Shown: one piece after another, positions 1 to 11,532 of the stretch
How the letters are laid out: the number at the start of each line of letters is the position of its first letter
Numbering within the stretch: the stretch's first letter is position 1
Source: Gossypium raimondii
Lineage: Eukaryota > Streptophyta > Magnoliopsida > Malvales > Malvaceae
Assembly: GCF_025698545.1 (NCBI RefSeq)
Contig: NC_068577.1
Location: forward strand, 44,161,250-44,225,249
DNA: 64,000 nt
Direction: 5' to 3'
Notes under the pieces: generated by a model
Told to the model about the DNA's origin: nothing
Seen by the model: only the letters and a program-made list of their open reading frames with translations
The model's database searches: none
Translations under genes and position numbers: made by a program

Positions 1-1
1 A

Positions 2-1477
2 ACCAAGTTGAAGTATCTCAAGAGTTTGGACATCTCTAACAATCATTTTACCAACATCGGTCCATATATTGGAAAGGAATTCGACCATTCTAATAAGTAT
101 TTAAAGAAACCAGTTTCATTACAAAGTGATGGTCATTTAAACACAAGAAGAAAGGATGAACAAGCTGCAGGTGCCTCAAAAGATTCCAGTGAAGATAATT
201 CCATCGATCTATTGGTTGTTTTGATCCCTTTATATCTTGGCTTTGGGTTCCTCTTTGTGTTCTTATACTATATGAGAAAGAGGGCCGATAAAATAGCGAA
301 AGAGAAAGAAGCACAAAAGGTGCTTAAAGAAACACCGCTCAAACTCTCTCCGATCAATGCTATACAGGAAGTGAAGCAAGAGGATAGAAACCAAGCGCTT
401 GTTTTTTTTGTTGAGGACCATCAAAGCTTTAAACTAGATGATCTCCTCGAAGCCTCAGCTGATTTACAAAGCCAGGGAATTTGCAGTAGCCTTTACAAGG
501 TAATACTTAAGAACAATGCCACTTATGCTGTCAAAAGATTGAAGAAGTTGCAAGTGTCTTTTGAAGAGTTCAGCCAAACAATGACACGGATCGGGAACTT
601 GAAGCATCGAAATATCCTACCTCTTGTTGGCTACAATTGTACAAATGAAGAAAAGCTTCTGTTCTACAAGTATCAGAACAATGGAAGCCTCCTAAACTTG
701 CTAAAAGGTATGTCGAGAAACTTATACTGCCAGTCATCTCGTGACCAAAGTTTCGGACTTCCAATGTTAGTCAATATGGTTACTCTATTGAAATTCTCTC
801 TTAAAAACTGTTTTTGTTAACTTGCAGGCTACATTGAAGGGAAAAGAGAATTTCCGTGGAGACTTAGACTGACAATAGCAAGTGGACTTGCAAGGGGTTT
901 GGCATTCATATATCAGAATCCAAAGGATGCAGACGAGATCATTCCTCATGGAAATCTAAAGCTCTCAAACATATTGCTGGGTGACAGCATGGAACCATTG
1001 ATAAGTGAATATGGGATTTCAAGGCTTTTAGACCCCAAAAAGAATTCCCTTTTCTCCAATGGTTATACAGCACCCGAGAAAAGTTTATCGGAAAAAGGCG
1101 ATGTTTTCAGCTTTGGAGTCATCCTACTGGAGTTACTAACTGGTAAGACAGTGGAAAAAACCGGAGTAGACCTTCCGAAGTGGGTGAAGTCGATGGTGAG
1201 GGAAGAATGGACTGGAGAGGTTTTTGACAAGGAGGTCACTGAAACCGCATTGCAGTGGGCATTTCCTTTGCTAAATATTGCTCTGAAGTGTGCATCTTAT
1301 TCACCACTAGATAGACCAACTACATCAGAGGTCTTGGAAACAATCGATGAGGCTTTGTCTGCACACGATGATCGTTCGGTTTCTTCGATGTCTTCCTGGG
1401 AATCAGGCCACCCAGATTGCTGTATACTTCACACTGTCATACCTGAAACTTGGGATACTCCAGGATCAAATTGTTAG
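2..1477 (+). CDS. LRR receptor-like pseudokinase (LRR-III type), 5'-truncated by the window edge
   Basis: Membrane receptor kinase whose 5' part lies outside the window. Two exons are visible, 2-707 and 828-1477, joined by a GT-AG intron; the split glycine codon keeps the frame. In order the protein shows the end of a leucine-rich repeat (LDISNN), a spacer, one membrane helix (about 190-270) followed by basic residues, then a kinase domain. The segment FKLDDLLEASADL is the hallmark of LRR-III receptor kinases. The lysine in YAVKRLK is kept, but the glycine loop is poor, HRD is replaced by HGN and DFG by a sequence reading SEYG; APE is present. Loss of both catalytic aspartates points to a pseudokinase acting as a signalling scaffold, as in other 'probable inactive receptor kinases'. 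The stop is at 1475-1477. The exact orthologue was not identified. The frame is intact, so I treat it as a functional gene. Confidence 0.88.
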
Positions 1478-2083
1478 TAGAAACTTCAGTATGTTCTTAT
1501 ATTCCATTCTCCCTTCAACACCGGAACAATCTTATCATTTCGTTGATTTTGCAGGAAGAAGCCCCTCCATGTTAAGTTCAATAAGTCATCTATCTTGAAT
1601 ATTTTGTGGCCTACATTATATGATCGTGTATTTGTGTCATGTTTGTAATATTTTGTTAAAGGAATATAGGTTCACTGATATCTTGAATTCTAATTATGCA
1701 GAACAGGCAAAAGCAAAATTTTGGATGGTCCCCCACCACCACCACCACATCCCCCCTTTTTTATGTGCCTGAAATCACCATATGAAAGTGGGTCCAATTA
1801 TTACAGTAGATGATAACATGCATAATTTGGATATGGTTTACATACACGCAATGTAATTTGCAATTATTGAAAAAGTTGAAATCAGTAGTAAGTAACAAAG
1901 ACATGTTATAAAAGGTCCATATACACCAGCAGTTGCAATGGTACAAAGCTAGTTAACAGTGCAAGTCATGATTTTCCCACTCATCTAAACCATGTACAAA
2001 GAAACACAATACATTACAATGATACATGTTACACACCATTAAATCTAAAGTCACCTGTATGTCTTCCTTTGTTCAAAGGAGGC
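1478..2083. other. 3' flank of the receptor kinase gene
   Basis: Non-coding. Holds the probable 3' UTR of the receptor kinase gene, a short CCA trinucleotide run at about 1732-1749 and AT-rich DNA. No other gene is supported here. Confidence 0.6.
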
Positions 2084-2157
2084 TTAGAAAAATGCCCTAC
2101 TTCCATAGAACACCCGAGAGCCTGTGGTTTTCGATGCCTGTATTTTTTTATCACTGT

Positions 2158-2526
2158 TGTTAAGCTTTGGCCTGCAACGCAACAGCAGACCTGCATTGAA
2201 GCTGAACCAGTGGAGCAGCAGCATTTTGTTCATTTGTAACTTGCCTTGGTTGCTTTGTAATTTGACTTCAAGTTAGTAAGATTTGTTGTTGATTTGAATT
2301 TGATGTAATGGCTGATATGTCAGCTTCTTTTGTGTGTAATTTAAGCCTAGTTTTAGTCAAATATTAGTGGGAGTAGGTACATATTAGGTATTTATCTTGT
2401 ATCATATATGTTTCTCAACTTAATGAAATGAAAAGGAATCATTTTTTCAGTTTTCTTCTTGTTCAATCTTCCTTAGCATTCGTTCTTAGTTTCATTTCTC
2501 CTTTGTTTTCTATAAAAACACCAACA
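2158..2526 (+). repeat. 5' LTR of the Copia element
   Basis: Bounded by TG...CA and followed two bases later by the primer-binding site. It aligns end to end with 6024-6405. Confidence 0.92.
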
Positions 2527-2544
2527 AATGGTATCATAACAACT

Positions 2545-5500
2545 CTGCTCTCACTGAAAATTTTGAGTCAAAGATCTCCTCATTGGAGGACTCGAGAGAC
2601 TTATCAACCATCTCATTGTCTGAGTTGATAAACTCTCTATATGCACTCGAGAAAAGAAGGACCAACAGGCTGGAGGAGCATCCAAAAGGAGCTTTCCAAC
2701 CAAAAGCCAAAGAAATTTCAAGTTCGAGCTACAAAGGGAAGAAACCATAGCTTGATAAAAGGGAGAAACCAAAAGAGGGATGCAGGAAAGAAGAGATTTC
2801 CACCATGCATTCACTGCAAAAAGTCCACACATTTGGAGAGATACTGCTGGTATAGACCTGATATTCAGTGTAGGAGCTGTAAACAGTCTGGTCATATTAA
2901 GGTGTGCAAGAACAAAGGAAGGGCACAAACTCAGTAGCAAAATCAAGCTCAGGCTGTTGAGGATATTCAAGCTCAGGAGGAGCATGTTTTCACTGCATCT
3001 TATTTTGCAACCTCAAGCAAAGTCAGAAGAGATTGGTTAGTAGACAGTGGTTGCACTCACCATATAGCATATAATGAAGAGTTGTTCAAGGATCTCGATA
3101 GAAGTTTTGCTTACAAAGTCAAGATTTGAAATGGAAACCTCATTGAAGCCAAAGGCAGAGGCAATGTTGCAATAAGCACACTGTCAGGTAACAAAATAAT
3201 CTCAGATGTCCTTTTTGTGCCTAATATAGACCAAAATCTGCTTAGTGTTGGTCAATTGATTGAGAAGGATTATTCACTTGTTTTCAAGAATAACTCATGT
3301 GTTATTGAGGACTCATTTGGTCAAGAACTAGTCATAGTGGCTATGACTGATAGGTGCTTTATGCTGGATGTGAATCAGCTAGAAAAGAAAGCATATACTA
3401 GTCTTACTGATAAAGCTAGTTTATGGCACAAAAGGCTAGGCCATGTCAATTATAAATCACTTGATTTGCTGCACAAATTGAACTTGGTTGAAGACATGTC
3501 TAAAATTGAAGTTAAAGACAGTGTGTATGAAATTTTCCAGCTTGGGAAGCAAGTGAGATTGCCTTTTCTAGTTAATAAGGCATGGAGAGCTCGAGATAAG
3601 CTTGAATTGGTCCATACTAACATTTGTAGACCAATGAAGACCTCTTCTTTGAATGACAGTAGATACTTTGTACTGTTCATAGATGATCTTACTAGGTTCT
3701 ACTGGGTCTATTTTTTGAAACTAAAGTCTGAAGTGTTTGAAGCATTCAACAAATTTAAAGCCTTAGTTGAGAATCAATCAGGCTACAAGATTAAGGCCTT
3801 AAGATCATATAATGGGACTGAGTACTTGTCAGAGAAGTTTTAGGCTGACAACAAGCTGGAATTCATCATCAGCTGACAACCATTTATACTCCTCAGCAAA
3901 ATGGAGTGTGTGAAAGAAAGAATAGAACAGTATTCGACATGGCTAGATGCTTACTGTTTGAAAGCAAATTGCCAAGCAAATTTTAGGCTGAGGCTATGAA
4001 CACCTCAGTGTCTCTGCTTAACAGGTTGTCAACTAATGCTGTCAAAGATTAAACTTCTTTTGAAGCTTGGAATAGACTCAAGCCAACAGTTTCACACCTA
4101 AAGGTGTTTGGTTGTGTCTGCTATTCTCTTATCCCTGCTGAAAAGAGAACCAAATTAGAAAAAAGGTCTATGCCAGGGATCTTTGTTGGTTACAATAGCA
4201 CCAAGAAAGGCTATAGGGTGTTTGATCCCTCGACAAAGAAGATCATGGTGAGCAGAGATGTGAAATTTGATGAAGGAAGAGTATGGAATTGGAATGGAAC
4301 AAATGCAAGCTTGAGTGGGGAAGATCAGCAAGATAGCAATCTACAACCAGCTAAAGAAGGGCCAATTGATGATAATTTTGATGATGCACCTATGAGAGGC
4401 ACAAGAAGCATCACTGACATCTATCAAAGATGTGATGTTGCAATACTTAAGCCTACTAATTTTGATAAGGCTGCTAGAGAAGAATGTTGGAAAAGGGTTA
4501 TAGAAGCTGAAATAGAGATAATACACAAGAATGGCACTTGGGAATTGGTTGACAGACCAGACCAGAAGAGGGTTATTGGTGTGAAATAGGTGTTCAAGGT
4601 CAAATAAAATGCTGATGAGACTCTAAACAAACACAAGGCAAGACTTGTGGTAAAGGGATACAGCCAACAGTATGGCATCGATTTCATGGAAAACTTTGCT
4701 CTAATTGCAAGGTTAGATACAATAAGGTTTCTGTTTGCCTTGGTTGCTCAAAAGTAATGGAAAGTGCACCAATTGGATGTCAAGTCTGATTTTCTGAATG
4801 GCTTCCTTAAGGAAGACATCTTCATTGAACAACCAGATGGATTCAAGGTTCTTGATGAAGAGCATAGGGTCTATAAGCTGAAAAAGGCCCTGAATGCTCT
4901 GAAGCAGGCATCAAGGGCCTGGTATGTCAGAGTTGATGAATATCTGTCTAGGCTCGGGTTTGAGAAGAGTATTAGTGAGCCTACTCTTTATGTAAAGAAG
5001 TCTAAAAGTGAGACCCTACTGATTGTGTCACTTTATGTGAATGATTTGTTGGTAACAGGCAGCAAGGGGGAAATGATTGAAGAATTTAAGATGCAGATGC
5101 AAGATGTTTTTGAGATGATTGATTTGGGGGAAATGACTTACTTCCTTGGCATGAAAGCAAATCAATCTGACCATGCCATCTTCATAAGTCAGCAGGCTTT
5201 TGCCTTGAAGATCTTAAACAAATTTTGCATGTCCAACTGCAAAATTGTTAGCACACCAGTGGCTCAAGGTGAAAAATTAACCAGTAGTGGCAATCATGAA
5301 AGTGTTGATGAGAATGAGTATCAAAGCCTGGTAGGTTGTTTTCTCTACTTAATAGCTACAAGGCCTGATATCATGTTTGCTGTTAGCCTTCTGTCCAGAT
5401 TCATACATTGCTGCGAGGTTGTTCAGTTTAAAACAGCCAAAAGAGTTCTCAGATATGTGAAAAGGACTTTGAATTATGGAGTGAATTTTGAGAAGACAAA

Positions 5501-6029
5501 AGAGAATTATGGAGTGAAATTTAAGAAGACAAAAGAGCTTAAGTTGATCGGGTATTCTAATAGTGATTGGGTTGGATCAATTGATGACATGAAAAGCACT
5601 TATGGCTACTTCTTCACTTTTGGCTCAGGGGTCTTTTGTTGGAGTTCAAAGAAGTAACAAACCATTTCTCAATCAACAGCAGAAGCAGAGTACATTGCAG
5701 CTACTACAGCTGTTAATCGAGCCATTTGGCTTGGGAAGCTCTTATGTGACCTAAATGAAAACCAAGTTGAAGCTACTGAGATCAAAGTTGATAATCAATC
5801 GGCAGTTTCCATAGCCAAAAATCTAGTATTTCATGGCAAGACCAAGCATTTCAAGATTAAATTTCATTTTGTTTGAGAGGCTGAACAATCAAGGGAAGTG
5901 AATCTGATTCATTGCAGCTCAGAAAACCAACTAGCTGACATTCTAACTAAGTCTCTCGATGCTACCAAGTTTGATTCTTTAAGAAGAAGGATTGGTATTT
6001 GTTGCATACAGTCCAAGGAAAAGTGTTAA
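2545..6029 (+). pseudogene. Copia gag-pol polyprotein remnant
   Basis: Domains appear in Copia order but are broken by stops and frame changes. Only the C-terminal part of gag is present, with two zinc-knuckle-like motifs at about 2805-2915. Next come a protease with the DSG motif (about 3040-3055), a GAG-pre-integrase with LWHKRLGH (about 3420-3445), integrase (about 3600-4060), reverse transcriptase (about 4570-5240) and RNase H (about 5640-5960). Two integrase acidic positions are lost: the usual VHTD reads VHTN and the usual DNGTEY reads YNGTEY. The reverse transcriptase YVDD box reads YVND. The element therefore cannot have moved by its own products in this state. Confidence 0.88.
5472..5537 (+). 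repeat. 33-bp in-frame tandem duplication in Copia RNase H region
   Basis: Two adjacent 33-base units (5472-5504 and 5505-5537) encode NYGVNFEKTKE and NYGVKFKKTKE. The frame is kept, so the duplication could predate the element's decay. Confidence 0.85.
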
Positions 6030-6405
6030 GCTTTGGCCTGCAATGCAACAGGAGACTTGCATTGAAGCTGAACCAGTGGAGCAGCAACATTTTGTTCATT
6101 TTGTTCATTTGTAACTTGCCTTAGTTGCTTTGTAATTTAACTTCAAGTTAGTAAGACTTCTTGTTGATTTGAATTTGATGTAATGGCTGACATGTTAGCT
6201 TCTTTTGTGTGTAATTTAAGTTAAGTTTTAGTCAAATATTAGCTAGTGGGAGTAGTTACATATTAGGTAATTATCTTGTATCATATATGTTTCTCAACTC
6301 AATGAAATAAAGAGAGATCATTTTTTTAGTTTTCTTCTTGTTCAATCTTCCTTAGCATTCGTTCTTAGTTTCATTTCTCCTTTGTTTTCTGTAAAAACAC
6401 CAACA
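6024..6405 (+). repeat. 3' LTR of the Copia element
   Basis: Preceded by the purine-rich tract and ending CCAACA. It has an extra copy of a 9-base unit (TTTTGTTCA) compared with the 5' LTR. Confidence 0.92.
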
Positions 6406-7608
6406 ATTGTAGTACTCAAATTCTCCAATTTGGTTGCTCCTTTGTTAATGTCCAAAGGTAGTTTCATCTTAGCCAATGACTCAGTAAATTGCTGCATGCT
6501 TTTCATGTACATGTCCACTATCTCTTGCTGCACCACCTTCTGCTCAGGCTCAATGCTGACAGAAACAAAAGGTTTTTCAATGGAATCACTACGTGCCCTG
6601 GAGGAACTACTGTCAGCATCTCTAGCATCAGCAGTTTTCTCTTTTGGGGTTGAAATGTGTTCCTCCATAGAAGTTTTTGAAGCAACTGGACTATCAGCTG
6701 ATGGAGATGAGACTCAATTAGTTGACACACTGCTTGGAGGAGACTCTAGCTTAGGAACAGGAATGGAATTGACTGTAGCAGTTGAGAAGCTTTCCGCTAC
6801 ATTAACAGCCATATCCAAACTAACTCGATTTTTAGCATTGGAGATGACCAGGCTTCCAAAAATTTCAGAGTCTAAACTGGAACATGGGATCCCAAAATAC
6901 TCAGAAACCATCATTTTGTTTTCATTCACAATTTTTGGATCTGGAAACTCAATCTTCTCTAATTCACACTCACTTATTTCTGAATCCTTCACGGTCTTCT
7001 CTGCAACTAAATCCATATGCATTATTGGAATAGCCATTACTTCAGGTGATGATCCAACATATGCAAGAGACAGTTGGACAAAACCAGCAGGTGAATGGAA
7101 CTGATCGGTGGAAGAGAGAGAGAATTCATTCTCTAGCTTTTCCATTCTTGAGGATTACTTCAAACAGTGGCACCAACGCAAACCCCAACAACTGATCTTC
7201 AAGATAGTTCCTAACTCTACTCATCATGACTATCTCAATTTTGAGAGAGGAATCAATGGTTCGAGCTTTGAGGCGAAGGTTTTCATTAAACACCGGATCC
7301 CTCCCACTACCATTGATGATCTTAGTGGAAAATGTGCTTTCAGGATCACTGGTGAGACAAAGCTTAGCATAGACATTCTGCTTGTGGTAAATGCAGATGT
7401 TATGGATGTCTCTTGCCTGATAAACATAAACCTCAACAACACCAATGAAATTGTGTCGATCGAAAACGACAGCTTCCTTTGTGTTAACTTCAAAACCATC
7501 TGATAAGCCACCAGAGTTCCTAGTAAAGAGTTTAGATTTCTACTGCTGCTCAGGCTCAGCTACAACATAGCTTTTGAATGGTGAGGCAACTAACTGTGGA
7601 GAATCCAT

Positions 7609-8890
7609 GAAAATACTAAGAAAATTAACCTGGCAGAGGAAAACAAAGTAACCCTTTTGAAATCAACTTCACCTAGAGATCAAAAGATAGAATATTTTAA
7701 TTTTCTCCAAACAAATTCCAAGAGAAGAAAGCTTTCGGATTTAGCCAAATAGAACTCAAGGCTGAAACTAACAAACAAGTTCTAAATCAAGATTCAAACC
7801 TAAACCCTCAGTCCTTCAAGAAAAACCCTAGTACATGAGAATTTGAAATCGAAGCGAGGCTATTAACCTCTTGAGTTACTACAAGAAACCAAGATTATTA
7901 AAATCCAGTATCTAAAATGTCAAAGATTTTTTTGTGTGTGTGTGTGTGTGTGTTAAGTTGGCAACTTGAAATCACGCCCACCTCTAAAAAGTTATGCAAC
8001 TTGAAATCACGCCCACCTCTAAAAAATTATGTAAATAGCTGAGAGGTAAACCCCCAATCTAAAACCTGGGTAGACCTTACTTGCAAAAAAGGCTGAAACC
8101 CCTTTCACTAAACAGTTTCCAAAGCATAACCCAGAAATAACCCAGGCTTGAAACTGAACTGACACCCATTAACAGTTAAACTCAGAGTCCAATAAAGCAA
8201 TGAACTTTTCTTCATAGGAACTGGAATCCAAGGAATATATATATAGTAAAATATCAAAAACTTAATGACACTTTCCCAACTTTGTTCTCAGTTCAAAGCA
8301 ATAAAAACAAGAAGAAAATATGAATTGTATTCACCTTGGCCGTTGGATTTATGACTTCTTTAAAGAGAAAAGAAAAATAAAAAGGCCTTCGTTGTAATCT
8401 GCAGCTCCAATCTGATATATGGACACAATCCACAGTTCCAATATGCAGGAACTTTTTGGACTTCTTTTTTGGGGTTAAGAACTGAGCCTCTTTTTTCTTC
8501 GTTTTGTGTGTGTCAATATGGGTGAAGAAGAGAGCGGGGGAGTTCAAAACAAGTGGAACTGGTTTGCCCAGACAGAACAAATATTGTGTTAAAAAAATAA
8601 AAAATAAAACTAACAAGTAATATGACAAAAGAGTCTCAGGTTTCAATTCAATAATTTTTGAAAAATAATAAAATAATCACTAACGTTATCGAAAAGTGAT
8701 AGATTATTAACATTTTTTTGTTACAAACCTAACGGGATAGGTGACGTAGCCAGTTAACTTGCCACATTGGACAAGGCAAAGTTAGTGACTTTTTTTTCGT
8801 CCTTTTTTTTTAATAAATGACCCAATATTTTTTATTTTTATGTAAATGGCCCAATATGTTTAACTTGATTTAGTTTTGGTTTATTTTATT
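7609..8890. other. Upstream region of the C2 pseudogene; no gene seen
   Basis: Probably the former 5' UTR, leader intron and promoter of the minus-strand C2 pseudogene. It holds simple repeats and AT-rich sequence. The open stretch at 8293-8646 has no recognisable protein similarity and is low-complexity. Confidence 0.5.
7933..8030. repeat. (GT)n microsatellite followed by a 35-bp tandem duplication
   Basis: A GT run at about 7933-7953 is followed by two near-identical 35-base units at 7961-7995 and 7996-8030, each carrying ATCACGCCCACCTCT. They differ at one or two bases. Confidence 0.9.
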
Positions 8891-8897
8891 AAACATT

Positions 8898-9034
8898 GAA
8901 AAATTTGAAAAAAATATTTTTTAACATATAAGCTGAATAAATAAACTCATTTAAATCAGAAAATAAATCGAAAAATTTGGAAAAAAAAATTCACATATAA
9001 GCTGAATAAATAAACTCATTTAAATCAGAAAACA
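8898..9034. repeat. About 70-bp tandem duplication, AT-rich
   Basis: Units 8898-8969 and 8970-9034 share ATAAGCTGAATAAATAAACT and flanking A-rich sequence, with small indels. Confidence 0.85.
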
Positions 9035-9205
9035 AAACTCATTGCTTCTAAATTCTAAATATAACTTTATTTATACTTTTACATTTGCATAATTTTAACC
9101 ACCAATAAAATGGTGTCATATCATTAAATTTTAAAAATAACAAAATATTATTATATATTAATCTATATCTATTATCTTCTCCAACTTAATTTAAATTTAA
9201 TTAAA

Positions 9206-9813
9206 TTACTTAAAACAATCTCTCCTTTTTTGTGAGAAATACAATGCAAAAGAAAACGAACTTAGATCATCAAAAGCTAGAAAACCATTAAGTCTATCAA
9301 CACATAAAACAGTTCCAAGTTGTTCAAGGGTGTCTTTAAAGACTTGCACTTCAGTTTTCATTTTGGGAGCCGTCTTAGCAATGCATTCAGCCACTTGATT
9401 TTTCTCTCTTGGGATGTGTTTGATATTCCATCGATCCAAAGTCTGTAATACTGGATAATACCTTCTCATTAAAGTTGATGCTGCTCTACCAAATGCCCAT
9501 CTTGGAAAGCATTAGCCACCTCAAGATTGTCTATATGGATCAAAACATTATTAAACCCCCATCTTTTAAGGAGAGTCAGTCCATCAAGAATACCACAAAG
9601 CTCTGCATCAAAAACTGAACAATCCTCTAAATAATGATTAAACCCGAAGATCCAATCGCCAAATTGATTTCGCACTACACCACCACCACCAGCAAAACTT
9701 GCAACAACTTTAACGGGTCCATCAGTGTGTAAAAAAAATCCAGTCACCTGATAGAGGAAGGTTAGACGCATTAACGATCTGTCTTGATGACTCTTTATTG
9801 TGAGCCAAATCAA
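9206..9813 (-). pseudogene. Non-LTR retrotransposon RNase H domain remnant
   Basis: Two minus-strand segments (9813-9469 and 9469-9206, in different frames) together give a plant-type RNase H domain: TDGPVK, GGGGVVRNQFGDWIFGF, the acidic DAELCGILDGLTLLKRWG, HIDNLEV, and a C-terminal IPREKNQVAECIAK. This is the RVT_3-type RNase H found at the 3' end of plant L1 LINEs. The rest of a LINE is absent. The frame change and lack of an upstream gene mark it as a relic. Confidence 0.78.
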
Positions 9814-9998
9814 ACTACTTGGCCCAACTCACAAATGTCCTAATAATAAATATTAACTTTTGAAAAAAAAACAAAATGATTAAAAAAATTGTAAAAGAAG
9901 AAAATATGTTTGTTTATAATTTAAAAAATTAATTATTTTAAGTAATTTAATTAAAGTTAAATTAAGTTAGAGAAGATAGTAGATATAGATGGGTGTAC

Positions 9999-10198
9999 AA
10001 TAATACTTTGTTATCTTTAAAATTTCTTGATGCGACTTTATTTTATTAGTGTCTAAAAATTATGTTTTTTGGATGATCCTAATATAAGTTATTCTCGTAT
10101 AATAATACTTTGTTACCTTTAAAATTTAATGATGTGGCACTATTTTATTGGTGCCTAAAAATTATGTTTTTAGGATGATCCTAATATAAGTTATTGTC
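9999..10198. repeat. 100-bp tandem duplication
   Basis: Units 9999-10098 and 10099-10198 share AATAATACTTTGTTAYCTTT at the start and GGATGATCCTAATATAAGTT near the end, with scattered substitutions. Confidence 0.9.
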
Positions 10199-10374
10199 AT
10201 TTTAACATTTTAAAACTTTCTAATATTTTGACTAATTTTTCTATATTTTTATCATATTTTATAATATATTTTTATTTATTCTTGTAAAAATTAATATGAT
10301 ATAAAAACTTATACAATATTTTAGGTCTGATTAGGGTTAAGTAATTTTTATAGGGTGAAGTGTTATATTTTAAA

Positions 10375-11523
10375 GGGTAAGCTATATTCATGGTCACTTT
10401 TGTTTACCTGAGGTTACATTTTAGTCATTTATGTTTTAAATTTTACGTTTTAGTCACTTATGTTACCGTGTTGTAACATTTTAGTCACTAAGCCATTAAT
10501 TGTTGTTAATGGTGTAACAGTAAGCTGACATAACATGTTAAATAATCATTTTAAACAAAAATTTTAGATTAAATTATAGAATTGATCTTCATTATTTTTT
10601 CATTTTGAACAATTTAATTTTTTTCCTTTATTTTTCATTCTCTTCTGTTTCTCCCTCTTTTTTCCTACCTTCTTCATTTCTTTTAACATATTAGGAAGTA
10701 AAATTGGCAGTGAAGAAATGAACAGGAAGTCGAAAGCCATCATTACCTATAACCAAAACCCATACCATTTGCTAACTATCAAAACCCTCCACCACCACTT
10801 ATTGTCTTCATTTCATCCACTAACACCTTCACCATTACCATGACCTCCTTTCAAAAACATCTCAAAAAATCCTCAACTTTTGGACTACCCAAGATCAAAT
10901 CTCTATCACCGACCATTAGATTGAATCAATTTTCTAATATGTGCTCCTCCATCAGTGATCATTGTCTAATCTTTAGCTCTCTGTGATTTTGGGGGCTTAT
11001 TAATTGTTGTTTACTTGAATTCTTGATTGATATGAACGTAGGTTTATTTGGTGAGAGGATGATATTTTTGGGTTTGTCATGAATGAGGTCATGGTAGTGG
11101 TGAAGATGCTAGTGGATGAAATAAAAATGATGGGTGGTGGTGAAGGGTTTTGATAGTTACAGATGGTATGAGTTTATGGGTTTTGATTATAGGCAATAAT
11201 GGGTTTTGACTTCTTACTTCTAATTTCACTGTCAATTTGACTTCATGATACATTAAAATAAATGGAGAAAATAGGAAAATATAGGGAGAAGGAGAAGATA
11301 ATGGAAAATAAAGAAAGTTAAAAGAACATAAAAGAAAAAATTTAAATTGCTCAAAACGAAAAAATATGAGGACCAATTGTATAATTTAACCTAAAATTTT
11401 TGTTTGAAATGATGATTTAATGTGCTACGTTAGCTTACTGTCACGCCGTTAACAACAATTAACGGTTCAATGACTAAAATATAACCTGAAGTAAATAAAA
11501 GTGACCATAAATATAATATACCT
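10375..11523. mobile_element. Fold-back element with about 450-bp inverted arms and 9-bp target duplication
   Basis: The left arm (10375 to about 10850) aligns as reverse complement with the right arm (about 11070-11523) nearly along its length, leaving a short centre. Shared blocks include ATGGTCACTTTTRTTTAC, AATTGTTGTTAA, AAACAAAAATTTTAG and, near the centre, CACTACCATGACCTC-like sequence. The left arm has an extra ~60 bases repeating its TTTTAGTCACT motif. The flanking 9-mers TATTTTAAA (10366-10374 and 11524-11532) are identical, the length typical of Mutator-type insertion, though AT-rich. No transposase lies inside, so it is non-autonomous. The open frame at 11089-11376 (minus) is arm sequence, not a gene. 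Confidence 0.82.
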
Positions 11524-11532
11524 TATTTTAAA

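Larger units (their letters stand above)
2158..6405 (+). mobile_element. Ty1/Copia LTR retrotransposon, degenerate, gag-deleted
   Basis: Starts TGTTAAGC and ends CCAACA. The LTRs (369 and 382 bp) differ by about 20 substitutions plus indels of 9 and 4 bases (counted by eye, roughly 6%). A primer-binding site, TGGTATCATAAC, follows the 5' LTR at 2529-2540 and a purine-rich tract (about 6012-6023) precedes the 3' LTR. Flanking 5-mers ACTGT (2153-2157) and ATTGT (6406-6410) are a target duplication with one change. At 4.25 kb it is shorter than usual for Copia because most of gag is missing. It interrupts the C2-domain pseudogene in the opposite orientation. Confidence 0.93.
2084..7608 (-). pseudogene. 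C2-domain (CaLB-type lipid-binding) protein pseudogene, split by a Copia element
   Basis: Read on the minus strand from ATG 7608-7606 this is a plant C2-domain protein related to the 'calcium-dependent lipid-binding (CaLB) family', which bind membranes. The C2 core (GVVEVYVYQARDIHN ... DPVFNENLRL ... LEDQLLGFALVPL) lies at about 7450-7150, followed by the family motif STDQFHSPAGFVQLSL. It is broken in several ways. There is a TAG at codon 23 (7542-7540). One extra base in the A/T run at 7138-7141 shifts the frame just after the C2 domain. A TGA lies at 7... 6716-6714. A Copia element sits after 6406. Beyond the element, 2157-2084 encodes a C-terminus reading RVFYGSRAFF then TAA, one base out of frame. 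An acceptor-like CTGCCAG just upstream of the ATG suggests a 5' UTR intron. Reading both sides as one gene is inference, but strand, order and ending agree. Confidence 0.82.
9088..10198. mobile_element. Inverted-repeat unit enclosing an RNase H remnant
   Basis: The left arm (about 9088-9215) matches the reverse complement of the right side (about 9931-10060, best in places with 10099-10155). The shared core reads ATCTATATCTAYTATCTTCT followed by YAACTTAATTTAA. The right arm is enlarged by a 100-bp tandem duplication. The arms enclose a minus-strand RNase H fragment. It resembles a terminal-inverted-repeat or fold-back element that captured a LINE fragment. No clean target duplication was found, so the outer ends are approximate. 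Confidence 0.6.

Noticed and set aside
11089..11376. 95-residue minus-strand open frame
   Set aside because: It is the right arm of the fold-back element; the same sequence appears inverted in the left arm without an equivalent frame.
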